A DNA stretch of 64,000 nt from Roseitranquillus sp963749675 (GTDB lineage Bacteria > Pseudomonadota > Alphaproteobacteria > Rhodobacterales > Rhodobacteraceae): NCBI GenBank assembly GCA_963749675.1, contig CAVVNT010000001.1:186001-250000 (forward strand). The letters run 5' to 3'. A program made the position numbers and the translations under genes. Below are positions 9,205 to 18,577 of the stretch, piece by piece (positions within the stretch are counted from its first letter, which is position 1; the number at the start of each line of letters is the position of its first letter). The notes under the pieces were generated by a model. It was not told where the DNA came from and searched no databases. It saw only the letters and a program-made list of their open reading frames with translations.

Positions 9205-10491
9205 ATGACGATCTCGTCCTCGCTCAACGCCGGTGTCGCGGGCCTAGCCGCGAACGCGAACAAGCTCGCTTCGATCTCGGACAACATCGCGAACTCTTCG
9301 ACGTTCGGCTACAAGCGCGTGGAGACCGACTTCCACGCCATGGTCATCTCCAACGGCTCGGGCAAGTATTCCGCTGGCGGCGTCCGGGCGACGACCCAGC
9401 GCATGATCGACCAGTCGGGAGCTCTCGTCGCGACCTCGAATGCCACCGACATCGCTGTCCGCGGCCGCGGCTTCTTCCCGGTCACCGACCTGGGCTCCAT
9501 CGGTCTCGACAATACTGGCATTCCGATGCACCTGGCGACGACGGGTTCGTTCCGCCTCGATGACGAGGGGTACCTTCGGACCGCGGGCGGAACGGTTCTG
9601 ATGGGCTGGCCTGCGAACAAGGACGGAACGATCCCTCCTTTCCCGCGCGACACGCCCGCCGGCCTCAAGCCGATCCAAGTGCCGCAGAACGCCTTCGTCG
9701 GCGAGCCCACGACCAGCGTCAATCTGGGCATCAATCTTCCCGCAACCGACACGATGGGCGTCGTCCCCGGTACCCCCCGAGAACTGTCGGTGGAATACTT
9801 CGACGATCTGGGCATCTCGAAGACGCTAAATCTGACGATGACTCCGATCGGCCTGCATGCGTGGCAGGTGCAGGTCGAGGACTCCGCGACGGCCGCGACC
9901 GTCGGCGACTACACCGTCACGTTCAAGCCTGGCGCGCCCGACGCCGGAACGCCGCTGACGATCACAGACACGGCGACGACCGCGCCCATCGCCGGCGGTG
10001 TCGCGACGATCCCTGTCGGGACCGCGGGGCAGACCATCCAGATCAACCTCGGTGCTCCTGGAACGAACTCGGGCCTGACGCAGCTCTCGGACATCTACGC
10101 GCCCACCGCGATCACCAAGGACGGGGCCCCCGTCGGCAACATGACGGGCATCGAGATCGACGATGGCGGGTTCGTCATCGCAAACTTCGACACCGGCGTT
10201 TCGCGGACCCTCTACCAGGTGCCAATCCTCGATGTCGGCAATCCCAACCAGCTGACCGCGATGGACAACCAGACCTACGCGCCGTCGGCGGGGTCGGGCG
10301 GCTTCTTCATGTGGGACGCTGGCGATGGCCCGACCGGTGAGCTGGTGTCGAGCGCGCTCGAGAGTTCGTCGACCGACGTCGCAGGAGAGCTCACGAACCT
10401 TATCCAGACGCAGCGTGCCTACTCGTCGAACGCGAAGGTCATCCAGACCGTCGACGAGATGCTGCAGGAGACGACCAACATCAAGCGCTGA
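9205..10491 (+). CDS. flgE: Flagellar hook protein FlgE
   Basis: A 428-residue hook subunit, exported by the flagellar type III system and assembled into the flexible hook. The N-terminus MTISSSLNAGVAGLAANANK continues into LASISDNIANSSTFGYKRVE, the conserved rod/hook motif; the C-terminus ends in the matching helix ELTNLIQTQRAYSSNAKVIQ and DEMLQETTNIKR. The middle is the variable surface domain. Start ATG follows GAAAGGCGC. flgK begins 25 bp downstream, so the two are probably cotranscribed from the CtrA-boxed promoter. Confidence 0.96.
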   Translation: MTISSSLNAGVAGLAANANKLASISDNIANSSTFGYKRVETDFHAMVISNGSGKYSAGGVRATTQRMIDQSGALVATSNATDIAVRGRGFFPVTDLGSIGLDNTGIPMHLATTGSFRLDDEGYLRTAGGTVLMGWPANKDGTIPPFPRDTPAGLKPIQVPQNAFVGEPTTSVNLGINLPATDTMGVVPGTPRELSVEYFDDLGISKTLNLTMTPIGLHAWQVQVEDSATAATVGDYTVTFKPGAPDAGTPLTITDTATTAPIAGGVATIPVGTAGQTIQINLGAPGTNSGLTQLSDIYAPTAITKDGAPVGNMTGIEIDDGGFVIANFDTGVSRTLYQVPILDVGNPNQLTAMDNQTYAPSAGSGGFFMWDAGDGPTGELVSSALESSSTDVAGELTNLIQTQRAYSSNAKVIQTVDEMLQETTNIKR

Positions 10492-10516
10492 CGCGTGATC
10501 TGACGGGAAGACCCAG

Positions 10517-11949
10517 ATGAGCCTCTCCTACTCCATAGCGAACGCGATGACCGGCCTTGCGGCCACGTCCCGCGCCGCCGAACTCGTGTCGAACAACGTC
10601 GCGAACGCGATGACCGAGGGGTATGCGCGGCGGGATCTGGAGCTTTCCGCACGCAATTTCGGCGGCCGCGGCGCCGGGGTGACTGTCGATGGCGTGAAGC
10701 GCGCCGTGGATGAGGCGGTTCTGCGCGACCGCCGCCTTGCCGATGCGTCCGTCGGAAAGACGTCCGTGACGGCGGAATACTATGCCGCCCTGGAGCGGAT
10801 GATCGGTACCCCGGAGGACTACAACTCTCTCACGGGGCGCGTCGACAGGCTGGAGCAGAGCCTGATCGAGGCCGCGAGCCGGCCCGACAACGACGCGCGC
10901 CTGCAATCGGTCTCGGATGCCGCCGGCGCGCTCGCCACGCACCTCAACGATGTCTCGGACGGTCTGCAGCGCCTGCGCATGGATGCGGAAGACGGCATTG
11001 CCAAGCATGTCGATACGCTGAACGCCTCCCTGAAGCAGATCGCCGATCTCAACACGCAGATCGTGTCGGCGAACCAGTCCAAGCGAGACCCGAGCGCGTT
11101 GATGGACCTGCGGCAGCAGGAAATCGACAAGGTCTCCTCGATCATCTCGCTCAGGGTCGTCCCCCGCGACAACGGTCGGGTGGCGGTCTTCACGACTTCA
11201 AGGTGCGCGTCTGGTCGACGGCCGGCCCTCGGTCCTGTCGTTCGAGCAGACGCCGTTCATTACGGCCGAAAGGAGAGCTCCGGCAGATCCTCTGAATGGC
11301 ATCGTCATCGATGGCAAGCCGGAGAACATCGCGAGCTTTTCGGGCGGGGCTCTCGGCGCGCTGTTCGAGGTGAGGGACCAGCTGGCGGTCGACGCCCAGG
11401 ATCAACTGGACCTCGTCGTGCGCGACCTGATCGAGCGCTTCGAGGGTGACGCCGTCGACCGCGACCGCGCGCCGACCGATCCCGGCATGTTCGTCGACCC
11501 CCTCGAGCTCCTCGGCAACCCAAGGGAGGATCTGGGGCTTGCCAGTCGGATCGCGGTCAATGGAGATTTCGCCGACGTCTGGAAGCTGCGCGACGGCCTC
11601 GGGGCGACCGCCGAGGGCGACGTCGGAGACGGAACTCTCCTTCAGGCCATGGCGGATGCGCTGGCCGAGCGACGTCCGGCAGGTTCCGGGCCGATCGCCT
11701 CCAACAGAATCCGCCGGAGCCGTTGCGTCCTATGTCCTGTCGGGCATCGGTGTTCAGCGGCAGGCGACGGAGACGGCCCTAGCCGGCGCGACAAGCCAGC
11801 AGAACATTCTGCAGGACATGCAAGCTGCGGACGGCGTCGACACCGACGCCGAGATGCAGAAGCTCATGCTGATCGAGCAGACATATGCTGCCAACGCGAG
11901 GGTCATCAGCATCGTTGACGAACTCATGCAGATTCTACTGGGGCTCTGA
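10517..11949 (+). CDS. flgK: Flagellar hook-associated protein 1 FlgK (two apparent frameshifts)
   Basis: Hook-filament junction protein. The first segment opens MSLSYSIANAMTGLAATSRA with SNNVANAMTEGYARR, the FlgK/hook N-terminal helix; the last segment ends QKLMLIEQTYAANARVISIV, the C-terminal coiled helix. The frame breaks twice. Near 11197-11198 removing one T restores FTTQGARLVDGRPS; near 11708 removing one A restores the run into SAGAVASYVLSGIG. Each is a +1 insertion and reading passes through all three frames. With both corrected the protein is 476 residues, normal for alphaproteobacteria. Annotated as one gene; sequence error is the likeliest cause. Confidence 0.88.
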
Positions 11950-11951
11950 AA

Positions 11952-12950
11952 ATGTCATCCATGACGCTTAGCGACCTTTCCCAGATGTTCCAGCTGCGGC
12001 GGAACACTGTTCGCGTGCGCGAAGACCTTGCGACGGCGACGCAGGAACTTTCCACCGGCAGACACGTGGACCTCGGCAAATCGGTATCGGGGAACTACGG
12101 CCCGCTGGTGTCGATCGACCGGAAGCTTTCGGCGATCGGCGGGTACGAGACGAACAGCACTGAGGCGACGCTGTTTCTAGATGTCGCCCAGTCGTCACTG
12201 GAGCGCATCAAGGACGCCACCAGCGAGCTCAGCCTGAGGCTGATGGGCGTCAAGGAGACCGAGATCAAATCGATCGGCAACGTTCTGGCGATCGAGGCGG
12301 CAGCGGCTTTCGACGTCACGGTCTCTACGCTGAACGGCCGTGCTGGTGGACGTTCGCTCTTTGCCGGAATTGCGACCGACCGTGCCGCCATCGCCGAACC
12401 GCGGGACATTCTGGGCCAGATCGGCGCTGCGGTTGCCGGTCTCACGAAGGCGACCGACGTGCGCGACGCGGTCGACGCCTGGTTTACGGCAAATTTCGAC
12501 ACCGCCGTGTACATCGGTTCGACCGATCCGCTGGCAAGCTTCCGCGTCGGGGACGGCCGCGAGGTGTCGATGTCGGTACGGGCCAACGACCCGGCCGTTC
12601 GGGATCAGCTGAAGGGACTCGCGATGTCGGCCATGATCAGCCGGACCGATATCACCGACCAACAGGAGCTGGCCGCGTTCGCCAACATTTCCGGAAATTC
12701 GCTGGTCTCGAACCGCGACAAGATCATCACCCTGCAGGCCAGCGTCGGCTCCGCGCAGGAGCGACTCGCTACGGCGCGCGCAGAGAACTCTTCCGAGCGG
12801 ACGGCGCTGGCGATCGCGCGCTCCGAGATCGTCGCTGTCGATCCCTATAAGGTCGCGACCGACCTGCAGAACCTGCAGACGCAGCTTGAGACGATCTACA
12901 CGATTACCGCACGTCTTTCGGGACTCTCGCTCACGAACTACATCAGATAA
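11952..12950 (+). CDS. flgL: Flagellar hook-associated protein 3 FlgL / flagellin-like
   Basis: A 332-residue junction protein that links hook to filament. N-terminal flagellin-type helix LSDLSQMFQLRRNTVRVRED with QELSTGRHVDLG (about 33-44), and C-terminal coiled helix including DLQNLQTQLETIYTITARLS. Length matches FlgL of Rhodobacteraceae rather than flagellin. It starts two bases after the flgK stop and is followed by flgI after 13 bp, so the operon continues. No frameshift in this gene although both neighbours are broken. Confidence 0.92.
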   Translation: MSSMTLSDLSQMFQLRRNTVRVREDLATATQELSTGRHVDLGKSVSGNYGPLVSIDRKLSAIGGYETNSTEATLFLDVAQSSLERIKDATSELSLRLMGVKETEIKSIGNVLAIEAAAAFDVTVSTLNGRAGGRSLFAGIATDRAAIAEPRDILGQIGAAVAGLTKATDVRDAVDAWFTANFDTAVYIGSTDPLASFRVGDGREVSMSVRANDPAVRDQLKGLAMSAMISRTDITDQQELAAFANISGNSLVSNRDKIITLQASVGSAQERLATARAENSSERTALAIARSEIVAVDPYKVATDLQNLQTQLETIYTITARLSGLSLTNYIR

Positions 12951-12963
12951 AGGGACCAACCCG

Positions 12964-14069
12964 ATGACAAGAATTGTCGTCGCGCTCATCGCAATGCTGA
13001 TGAGCGTCACCGCCACAATGGCGAGCCCGGTCAGGATCAAGGATCTCGTCGAGTTCGACGGCGTGCGCGGCAACGACCTGGTGGGCTACGGCCTCGTCGT
13101 CGGCCTCAACGGCACCGGGGATGGCATCCGGAACGCGCCGTTCACCGAAGAGATCATGTCGAACATCCTCGAACGGCTGGGCGTCAACGTCACCGGAGAG
13201 CAGTTCAGGCCGAAGAACGTCGCCGCGGTGTTCGTCACCGCGACCCTGCCGCCCTTTTCGCGTGCCGGATCGCGGATCGACGTGACGGTGTCGGCGATCG
13301 GTGATGCTTCGAGCCTTCTCGGCGGGACCTTGGTCATGACGCCGCTGAACGCCGCGGACGGCGAGATCTACGCAGTCGCGCAGGGAACCGTGATCGCCGG
13401 TGGAGCCAGCGCCGAGGGCGATGCCGCCACCGTCATACAGGGCGTTCCGACCTCCGGCGTGATCCCCTCCGGCGCGAACGTCGAGCGCGAAATCGACTTC
13501 GAGCTCTCCGACCTTTCCGTTGTCCGGCTGGCGCTCCGGAACGCCGACTTCACGACGGCGGAGCGGATCGAGCAGGCGATAAACCAAACCTACGGGCGCG
13601 GCGTCGCGCAGATGGTCGAACTCCGGCACCGTCGTCCTCGACATCCGCGCGACGGGCGAACGCTCGCCTGCGCACGCGCTTGGGAACAGTTGAGAACATC
13701 TCCGTCGAGCCCGAGCGCAAGGCGCGCGTGGTGGTAGACCAGCGCTCGGGCACGATCGTCATGGGCGAGGATGTGCGCATCAGCCGCGTCGCCGTCAGCC
13801 AGGGCAATCTGACGCTGCGGATCGAGGAGGCGCCCATGGTGGTGCAGCCAAACCCGTTCGCGGAGGGGCAGACCGTGGTGGTGCCGCGCACCCGCGTCGG
13901 GATCGACGAGGAGCCCGGCCCGGGACTGGCCGAAGTGCCCGACGGCACCTCGCTGAGCGAGGTCGTGGCGGGCCTGAACGCTCTCGGAGTAAGCCCGCGC
14001 GACATGATCGACATTCTCAAGAGCATCAAGGCGGCCGGCGCCCTCCACGCCGAGTTCCTCGTCCGCTGA
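12964..14069 (+). CDS. flgI: Flagellar P-ring protein FlgI (two apparent frameshifts)
   Basis: Periplasmic P-ring subunit around the rod. ATG 12964 follows AAGGGA; the product starts with a signal peptide MTRIVVALIAMLMSVTATMA, then SPVRIKDLVEFDGVRGNDLV and GYGLVVGLNGTGD, the family hallmark. It ends SPRDMIDILKSIKAAGALHA. The frame breaks at 13619-13620 (GAAC for GAC; removal gives QMVDSGTVVLDIRATGERS) and again at 13685-13686 (GGGAAC; removal gives HALGTVENISVEPE). Both are +1, so the two breaks carry the reading through the third frame. Corrected length about 367 residues, normal. Confidence 0.9.
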
Positions 14070-14082
14070 TCTCTGACACGAC

Positions 14083-14127
14083 AAGCGAGAGGGCCGGCGC
14101 AGCTGCACTGCGTCGGCCCTCTCGCTT
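14083..14127. terminator. Bidirectional hairpin terminator between flgI and convergent small genes
   Basis: Inverted repeat with a 14-bp perfect outer stem (AAGCGAGAGGGCCG pairing with CGGCCCTCTCGCTT) continued by six further pairs, one of them G-U, around a CTGCA loop. It begins 13 bp after the flgI stop and ends at the base before the stop of the opposing gene, so it can serve both directions. A short T run follows on the + strand. Confidence 0.85.
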
Positions 14128-14385
14128 TCAGGCGACGGCGAGCTCTGTCACGACCGTCCCACGCGTGACGCAGCGCCACGTCGTGCCATCGCGCGAGCGC
14201 AGCACGACGGCGGCGCCCGTACCGCCAGGCTCCGACGCAAGCACCGTCGCGCCACCGCTTCCCGCATTTGCCTCGACGGCCGCGAGGCAGGCAGAACCTG
14301 CGTCGCTCGCTGCGCCCCGGGTAACGCTGGTGCCGACACCGGAGGTCGGTGCGCAGGCGCAGAGGGGCAGCGCCGCAACAATCAC
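14128..14385 (-). CDS. Small secreted/lipoprotein-like protein, paralogue of the adjacent gene
   Basis: Hypothetical 85-residue product from a GTG at 14385. It has a short hydrophobic N-terminus (VAALPLCACAP) and a C-terminal half that mirrors the neighbouring protein: C-L-A-A-V near the middle, then V-V-L-R-S-R-D-G-T-T-W-R-C near the end. The lipobox is weak (LPLC/LCAC) and no positive n-region is seen, so the true start may lie upstream behind an indel. The shared pattern with the next gene argues that it is real. Lies between flgI and fliP; no function known. Confidence 0.55.
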   Translation of the reverse strand: MIVAALPLCACAPTSGVGTSVTRGAASDAGSACLAAVEANAGSGGATVLASEPGGTGAAVVLRSRDGTTWRCVTRGTVVTELAVA

Positions 14386-14439
14386 CAGATGCGCTCCGCG
14401 CAGGCAGGCCCCACCAGCGCGAAAAGAGCCCGCAGAGCA

Positions 14440-14724
14440 TCACGAGACCGCTGCCAGATCCTCGAGCTGACCGGCGTTCGAGGCGAGGCAGCGCCAGTTC
14501 GTGCCGTCTTCCGATCGCAGCATCACCTCGGAGCCCGCCTCCGAGAACTCCGAGCTGGTGATCGAAGCGACGGGCCGGCCGTAGTTCGTGTTCACCGCGT
14601 CGATGCAGGCCGTTTCGGCCGCGCTCGTCCCGGTCCGCATCGGCGTCGACATCTCCGTCACCTCGGTGTCGTCGCACGCGGCGAGCGCGAAGGCGGTGGC
14701 GAATAGTGCTGCTGTCAGTCTCAC
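14440..14724 (-). CDS. Small lipoprotein with WRC motif, tandem paralogue
   Basis: Hypothetical 94-residue lipoprotein. GTG 14724 follows GGAGACAGGA; the N-terminus MRLTAALFATAFALAAC is a textbook lipoprotein signal with lipobox LAAC (Cys 17). The C-terminal part has C-I-D-A-V-N, then V-M-L-R-S-E-D-G-T-N-W-R-C-L, matching the downstream paralogue residue for residue at most of these positions. Two conserved cysteines could form a disulfide in the periplasm. Located 200 bp beyond the end of fliP in the same direction, but separated from it by terminator hairpins, so it probably has its own promoter. Confidence 0.7.
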   Translation of the reverse strand: MRLTAALFATAFALAACDDTEVTEMSTPMRTGTSAAETACIDAVNTNYGRPVASITSSEFSEAGSEVMLRSEDGTNWRCLASNAGQLEDLAAVS

Positions 14725-14864
14725 TGTCCTGTCTCCTCGTTCTGTCGTAGAGCCGCCTCGTTCGGCCGGAGGCTTGCCATCGAGTAATAGGTCGCTTGCT
14801 CGCCTTAGGCTAGAGCCGCCGGCTCTACGGGAGCGACCGGCGCGAGCGCCTGGACGGACACGAA

Positions 14865-14919
14865 AGCGCGCAGGCGGTTCGCCTGCGCGCTCGAGAGGTT
14901 GCGCCGGGTCGCCCGGCGC
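14865..14919 (-). terminator. Tandem hairpins after fliP
   Basis: Just past the fliP stop there are two stems: GCGCCGGG/CCCGGCGC with a 3-base loop (14901-14919), then AGCGCGCAGGCG/CGCCTGCGCGCT with a 3-base loop (14865-14891), followed on the minus strand by TTTC. A plausible end for the fliF-fliH-fliN-fliP transcript. Confidence 0.7.
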
Positions 14920-14924
14920 GAGTC

Positions 14925-15731
14925 TCAGAAGTACGAGCGGACGAGCGCCCCTGAGATCAAGGTCCAGCCGTCGGCGACGACGAAGAACGCCAGCTTGAAG
15001 GGGAGCGAGACGATTGCCGGCGGCACCATCATCATGCCCATCGACATCAGCACGGCCGCGACGACGAGGTCGATGATGAGGAAAGGCAGGAAGATCAGGA
15101 AGCCGATCTGGAAGGCCCGGGCGATCTCGCTGAGCAGGAACGACGGGACAAGGACCGAGAGCGGCGCACTGTCGTCGAGGGCCGGCGGCTGGGGCCGCAG
15201 GTCGGCGAGGCTGGCGTAGGTATCTGGATCGACACGGTTCAGCATGAAGCCGTGGAACGGGTCTGACGCGAGGCGGAAGGCCTCTTGGGTGTCTATGGTC
15301 CCGTCGATCAGGGGCTGGACGCCCATGGTCCAGGCCTCCGTGAACACCGGCTCCATGACGAAGTACGTCAGGAAGAGCGCGAGGCTGACGATCAGCATGT
15401 TGGGCGGCGACTGCTGCAGTCCGATGCCCTGCCTGAGGATCGACAGAACCGTGACGATGAACGGAAAGCAGGTGACCATGATCGCCAGGCCGGGCACCAG
15501 GCTCAGCACCGTGACCAGAAGGATCAGCTGGATCGACCGCGCGGCGAGCGAGCCGTCGTCTCCGAGATCCAGCGTCAGTTCCTGCGCACCGGCTGCGCCG
15601 CAAAGCGCGAGCACGACCAGGGCTGCTAGGGCAGCCGACCGCCAGGGAAGGCGCCGGCAAGCTGCCCGCAAGGGCATGAGAACGGCGGACATTCTGTCCG
15701 CATCGGCCGTTCTGGCAATCGCGATGTTCAT
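14925..15731 (-). CDS. fliP: Flagellar type III export gate protein FliP
   Basis: A 268-residue inner-membrane export-gate subunit. After a hydrophobic signal-like N-terminus (AALAALVVLALCGAAGA) the core reads QLILLVTVLSLVPGLAIMVT, FLTYFVMEPVF and FLIFLPFLIIDLVVAAVLMS with MGMMMVPPAIVSLPFKLAFF, the most conserved FliP stretch. Start 15731 is 13 bp after the fliN stop; internal Met codons (residues 14 and 19) are alternatives. FliQ and FliR are not adjacent in this window. Intact. Confidence 0.96.
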   Translation of the reverse strand: MNIAIARTADADRMSAVLMPLRAACRRLPWRSAALAALVVLALCGAAGAQELTLDLGDDGSLAARSIQLILLVTVLSLVPGLAIMVTCFPFIVTVLSILRQGIGLQQSPPNMLIVSLALFLTYFVMEPVFTEAWTMGVQPLIDGTIDTQEAFRLASDPFHGFMLNRVDPDTYASLADLRPQPPALDDSAPLSVLVPSFLLSEIARAFQIGFLIFLPFLIIDLVVAAVLMSMGMMMVPPAIVSLPFKLAFFVVADGWTLISGALVRSYF

Positions 15732-15744
15732 CGGTCGACTTCCG

Positions 15745-16029
15745 TCAGAGTCCGTTCTTGAGGTCCGCGACCTCGGTCAGGCGTACCGCGAGTTGGCCCG
15801 CATTCTCGCCTTCGAGCTCTTCGAGTTCGCCACGGGCGATCAGCCGGTCGCCGACATAGAGCTCGACGGGGTCCTCGACCCGCTTGTCGAGCGGCAGCAC
15901 CGCGTCCGGCCGCATCTTGAGCAGGTCGCGGACGAGGGGGCGCGCCCGTCCGACCGAGATCGTGATCTCGATCGGCACCTGGTGGAAAGGGTTGTCCTGG
16001 GCGGCGGTGTCGAAGGCGTCTTCAGCCAT
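15745..16029 (-). CDS. fliN: Flagellar motor switch protein FliN
   Basis: A 94-residue C-ring protein consisting of a single SpoA domain: VPIEITISVGRARPLVRDLL followed by DPVELYVGDRLIARGELEEL and QLAVRLTEVAD. Short FliN proteins of this size are normal. It overlaps the end of fliH by eight bases, so translation is probably coupled. It forms the torque-generating and chemotaxis-responsive switch with FliM and FliG, neither of which is present here. Confidence 0.95.
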   Translation of the reverse strand: MAEDAFDTAAQDNPFHQVPIEITISVGRARPLVRDLLKMRPDAVLPLDKRVEDPVELYVGDRLIARGELEELEGENAGQLAVRLTEVADLKNGL

Positions 16030-16618
16030 TTGCGGTCTTCCTTGTGTTCAGTTCGGAGACGGCGTCGACGGCCGCCGAAATGCGGTCGAGAACACCGGAG
16101 ACGTCGATCTGGCGCTCTACCGCGCCGACCTTGAGATGCGCCTTGCCCCGCGCCAGCGCAGGGTCCTCGACGATCACGAACGGTACGTCAGCCAACTCGC
16201 CGATTATCGTTCGTATGGCGGGCGCTTCGTCGGGAGAAACGAGCAGCCGCACGGGGACGCCGGCCGCCTCCTCGATCAAAGGTTCGACCGTCTCGAGGAT
16301 GGTGTAGCCCACGGTCTCGCTCATCAGACGCGGCATTACCGTGTCGAGCACCGACTTGAGCACCGGCGTCACGTTGGCCATCAGATGCGCCGACGCCTCG
16401 TGGAAGCCGAAACTCAGGTCCTGCAAGGAAGAGAGGAGTTCCTCGGAAAGGCGTGCCTCGTCCGCCTGGGCCGCCGCAATCGCGTCGGAGGCACCGGCGT
16501 GAAAACCGTTCTCGTAGGCATTTCGGCGGATATCCTCGACTTCGGCCTCGGTGATGCGGTGCGCTTGTGGCTGCGATGTGGCGACGGTGTCGAAGTCTTC
16601 GAGTGCGAGAGGGGGCAT
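16022..16618 (-). CDS. fliH: Flagellar assembly protein FliH-like
   Basis: A 198-residue protein at the fliH position. ATG 16618 overlaps the fliF stop as TGATG, which fixes the start at MPPLALEDFDTV rather than the longer upstream frame. An acidic N-terminus, a helical AYENGFHAGASDAIAAAQAD region and a C-terminal half with VPVRLLVSPDEAPAI and ALARGKAHLKVGAVERQIDV resemble FliH/HrpE, the stator of the export ATPase FliI. Sequence similarity in this family is low, so position supports the call as much as motifs. fliI is not adjacent. Confidence 0.8.
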   Translation of the reverse strand: MPPLALEDFDTVATSQPQAHRITEAEVEDIRRNAYENGFHAGASDAIAAAQADEARLSEELLSSLQDLSFGFHEASAHLMANVTPVLKSVLDTVMPRLMSETVGYTILETVEPLIEEAAGVPVRLLVSPDEAPAIRTIIGELADVPFVIVEDPALARGKAHLKVGAVERQIDVSGVLDRISAAVDAVSELNTRKTANG

Positions 16619-18250
16619 CAGGCTCGATCTCCGTTGTCTTCCATCCACGAGCGGAGCACGCCGACCGTTTCTTCACGGCGCTCCTCGATCAGCTGCCGGA
16701 GGCGGGAGACGGCGTCGGAGCTGTCGCCCCGGTCGGTCGCGCCGTCGGCACCGAAGCCGAAGTCGGTCAAGCTCGGCGCTTCGAACGAGACGTCGTCGTC
16801 GATCTCGCCGCTGAGTGCGGGTAGTTGGTCCGCAGCCGAGCCGCGCTCGGCCGCCGGTGCGTCGCCCTGAGGCGCGGCGAGAGCGGGCGCGCCGACGCCG
16901 GCCACGGCGCCACGGCCGGCGAGGATCGGGCGCACCACGAAGAGTCCGAGGATAAGCGCGACGATGCCCAGCACCGCGAGCTGGATCAGCGACATCGGGT
17001 CGAGCCACTTGCCGTCCACGAAGGAGCTGGTCGCCGCGGTGCCCTCGACCTCGATCGGCGAGAATTCCATCGTCTTCAGCGTGATCGTGTCGCCGCGCAC
17101 CTCGTTGAACCCGACGGCCGAGGACACGAGCTCGCGCAGGGCCTCCATCTCGGCCTCGGGCCTAGGTTCCCACGTCGTGCTGCCGTCGTCGGCAATCGTT
17201 GTGAGGCCGTCCACGAGGACCGCGACGGAAATGCGCTTCACCGCGCCGGGGCCGCGGACGACTTCGCGCTGGGTCTCGCTGACCTCGAAGTTGGTGCGGG
17301 AGCGGGTCTCGTTGTTTTTCGCCGAAGAGGTGCCGTCACCTGCGGCGGCGTCGCCGTCCGGGAGGTTCGAGGCGACCGTCACCTCGCCCCCGCGGGAGTC
17401 ACTGCTCTGCGAGGTCCGCTCCTCGGTCTCCTGGCTGATCGCCACGCGGCCTTCGGGATCGAAGCGGCGCTCGGTGATCTGCTCGCTCTCGTTGACCGTT
17501 TCGACGCTGATCTCGACGACGGCGTTGCCGCGCCCCACGCGGGCCTCCAGCAGGCGCTGGACGTTGGTGCGCAGCTCCTCGGCGCGGTCGGCGCCGCCCG
17601 CCGTGTCGCGCTCGTCGGTGCCGAGGATCAGCCCGCCGTTCGAATCGATCACCGAGACGTCGTCGGGGCTCATGCCGGCAACCGCCGAGGCGACAAGGTA
17701 CTTCAGCGCCTTTGCCCGCCCCGCGTCGAGCGTGCCGCCCGAGGTGGAAACGGTGACCGACGCGGTGGGCGCGGTCTGACGGCGGAAAGGGGTTGAGCCG
17801 GCGGTGGCGATATGGACGCGTGCGGACTTGACGCCGGGGCTCGCGACGATGGTGCGGGCGAGCTCACCCTCCTTGGCGCGCCAGTAGGCGGCGTCGAACA
17901 TCTGGCTGGTGGTGCCAAAGCCCGACAGCGAGTTCGAGCAGCTCGTAGCCCTGACCGCCATTGGCCGGCAGCCCCTCGGCCGCGAGCGTCATCCGCAGCT
18001 TGTCGCGCTGGGTACCATCGACGAAGATCGACGCGCCGCGAACCTCGTAGGGGACGCCGCGCGCCTCGAGCGCCGCGACGACCTCGCCGGCGGCGGAACC
18101 TTCGAGGCCGGAGTAGAGCAGCTCCAGGTTGGGCGCGGACGCCATCCGTCCTAGTCCGAGGATCGCCGCGAACATCGCCATGGTCGCCGCTATGACGATG
18201 GCCCTGCGCCGCATGTCGAGCGCGGTCCACACGGACAGGATCTGCTGCAA
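16618..18250 (-). CDS. fliF: Flagellar MS-ring protein FliF (one apparent frameshift)
   Basis: Membrane ring protein on which the basal body is built. The first part (ATG 18250) has an N-terminal helix RRAIVIAATMAMFAAILGLG, then NLELLYSGLEGSAAGEVVAA and GVPYEVRGASIFVDGTQRDK (YscJ/FliF domain); the second includes SQMFDAAYWRAKEGELARTI, SVTVSTSGGTLDAGRAKALK, a Ser/Gly-rich middle and a C-terminal helix LIQLAVLGIVALILGLFVV. The frame breaks at about 17934: in gene sense GAAC stands where GAC gives GYELLDSLSGFGTTSQ. Corrected length 543 residues. First gene of fliF-fliH-fliN-fliP; a CtrA-like box lies 71 bp upstream. Confidence 0.92.
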
Positions 18251-18320
18251 GACGTCCTCCGTAGATCGGAATTCGTGGGCTTCTGCCCCCGTTGCGTGAT
18301 CTGTCTTTCGCAGGGCGGAC

Positions 18321-18335
18321 TTAACAAGCCGTTAT
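18321..18335 (-). promoter_or_regulatory. Candidate CtrA box upstream of fliF
   Basis: TTAA, seven bases (CAAGCCG), TTAT on the + strand, one mismatch from TTAA-N7-TTAA, with its near edge 71 bp before the fliF start. The surrounding 18251-18558 stretch holds no gene. Together with the similar box before flgE it suggests both flagellar operons answer to CtrA. Confidence 0.5.
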
Positions 18336-18558
18336 CCGTAGGGGTTTTTGGGAGGGTGCCGGCGGCCTGGTGTTGCAGCCTGAAACCTCTTCACTAGCAG
18401 GCTCTTACAAGATGTGTCTTTCAGCTTTCCTGCCCGGTTCCTGCCGCTTCGCGGGATCGGTGGCGAGGATGCGGTCGCGCACGCAACGCAGAGGTGCCGA
18501 GTGTCGCGGGTACATCCGTTTGCGGCTGCCGCGCAGCGGCCGGCTTTCTCCGGCGATA

Positions 18559-18577
18559 CCCGCTGACGATCAGCGGG
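18559..18577 (-). terminator. Hairpin overlapping the stop of the TauE/SafE gene
   Basis: CCCGCTGA and TCAGCGGG pair perfectly around a CGA loop, with the stop codon inside the stem. There is no T run after it, so it is a weak terminator candidate or an mRNA 3' end stabiliser. Confidence 0.4.

Noticed and set aside
14440..15660. A 406-codon minus-strand frame spanning fliP and the lipoprotein
   Set aside because: Only its last 94 codons are a real gene. The rest is the wrong frame of fliP.
11197..17934. Frame breaks as errors at methylated GANTC (CcrM) sites
   Set aside because: The flgK (11197), first flgI (13619) and fliF (17934) breaks restore GACTC, which first looked like a methylation signature. 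Most other breaks (TRAP, ligase, xoxG, xoxJ, permease, ATPase) are not at GANTC, so the idea does not hold in general.
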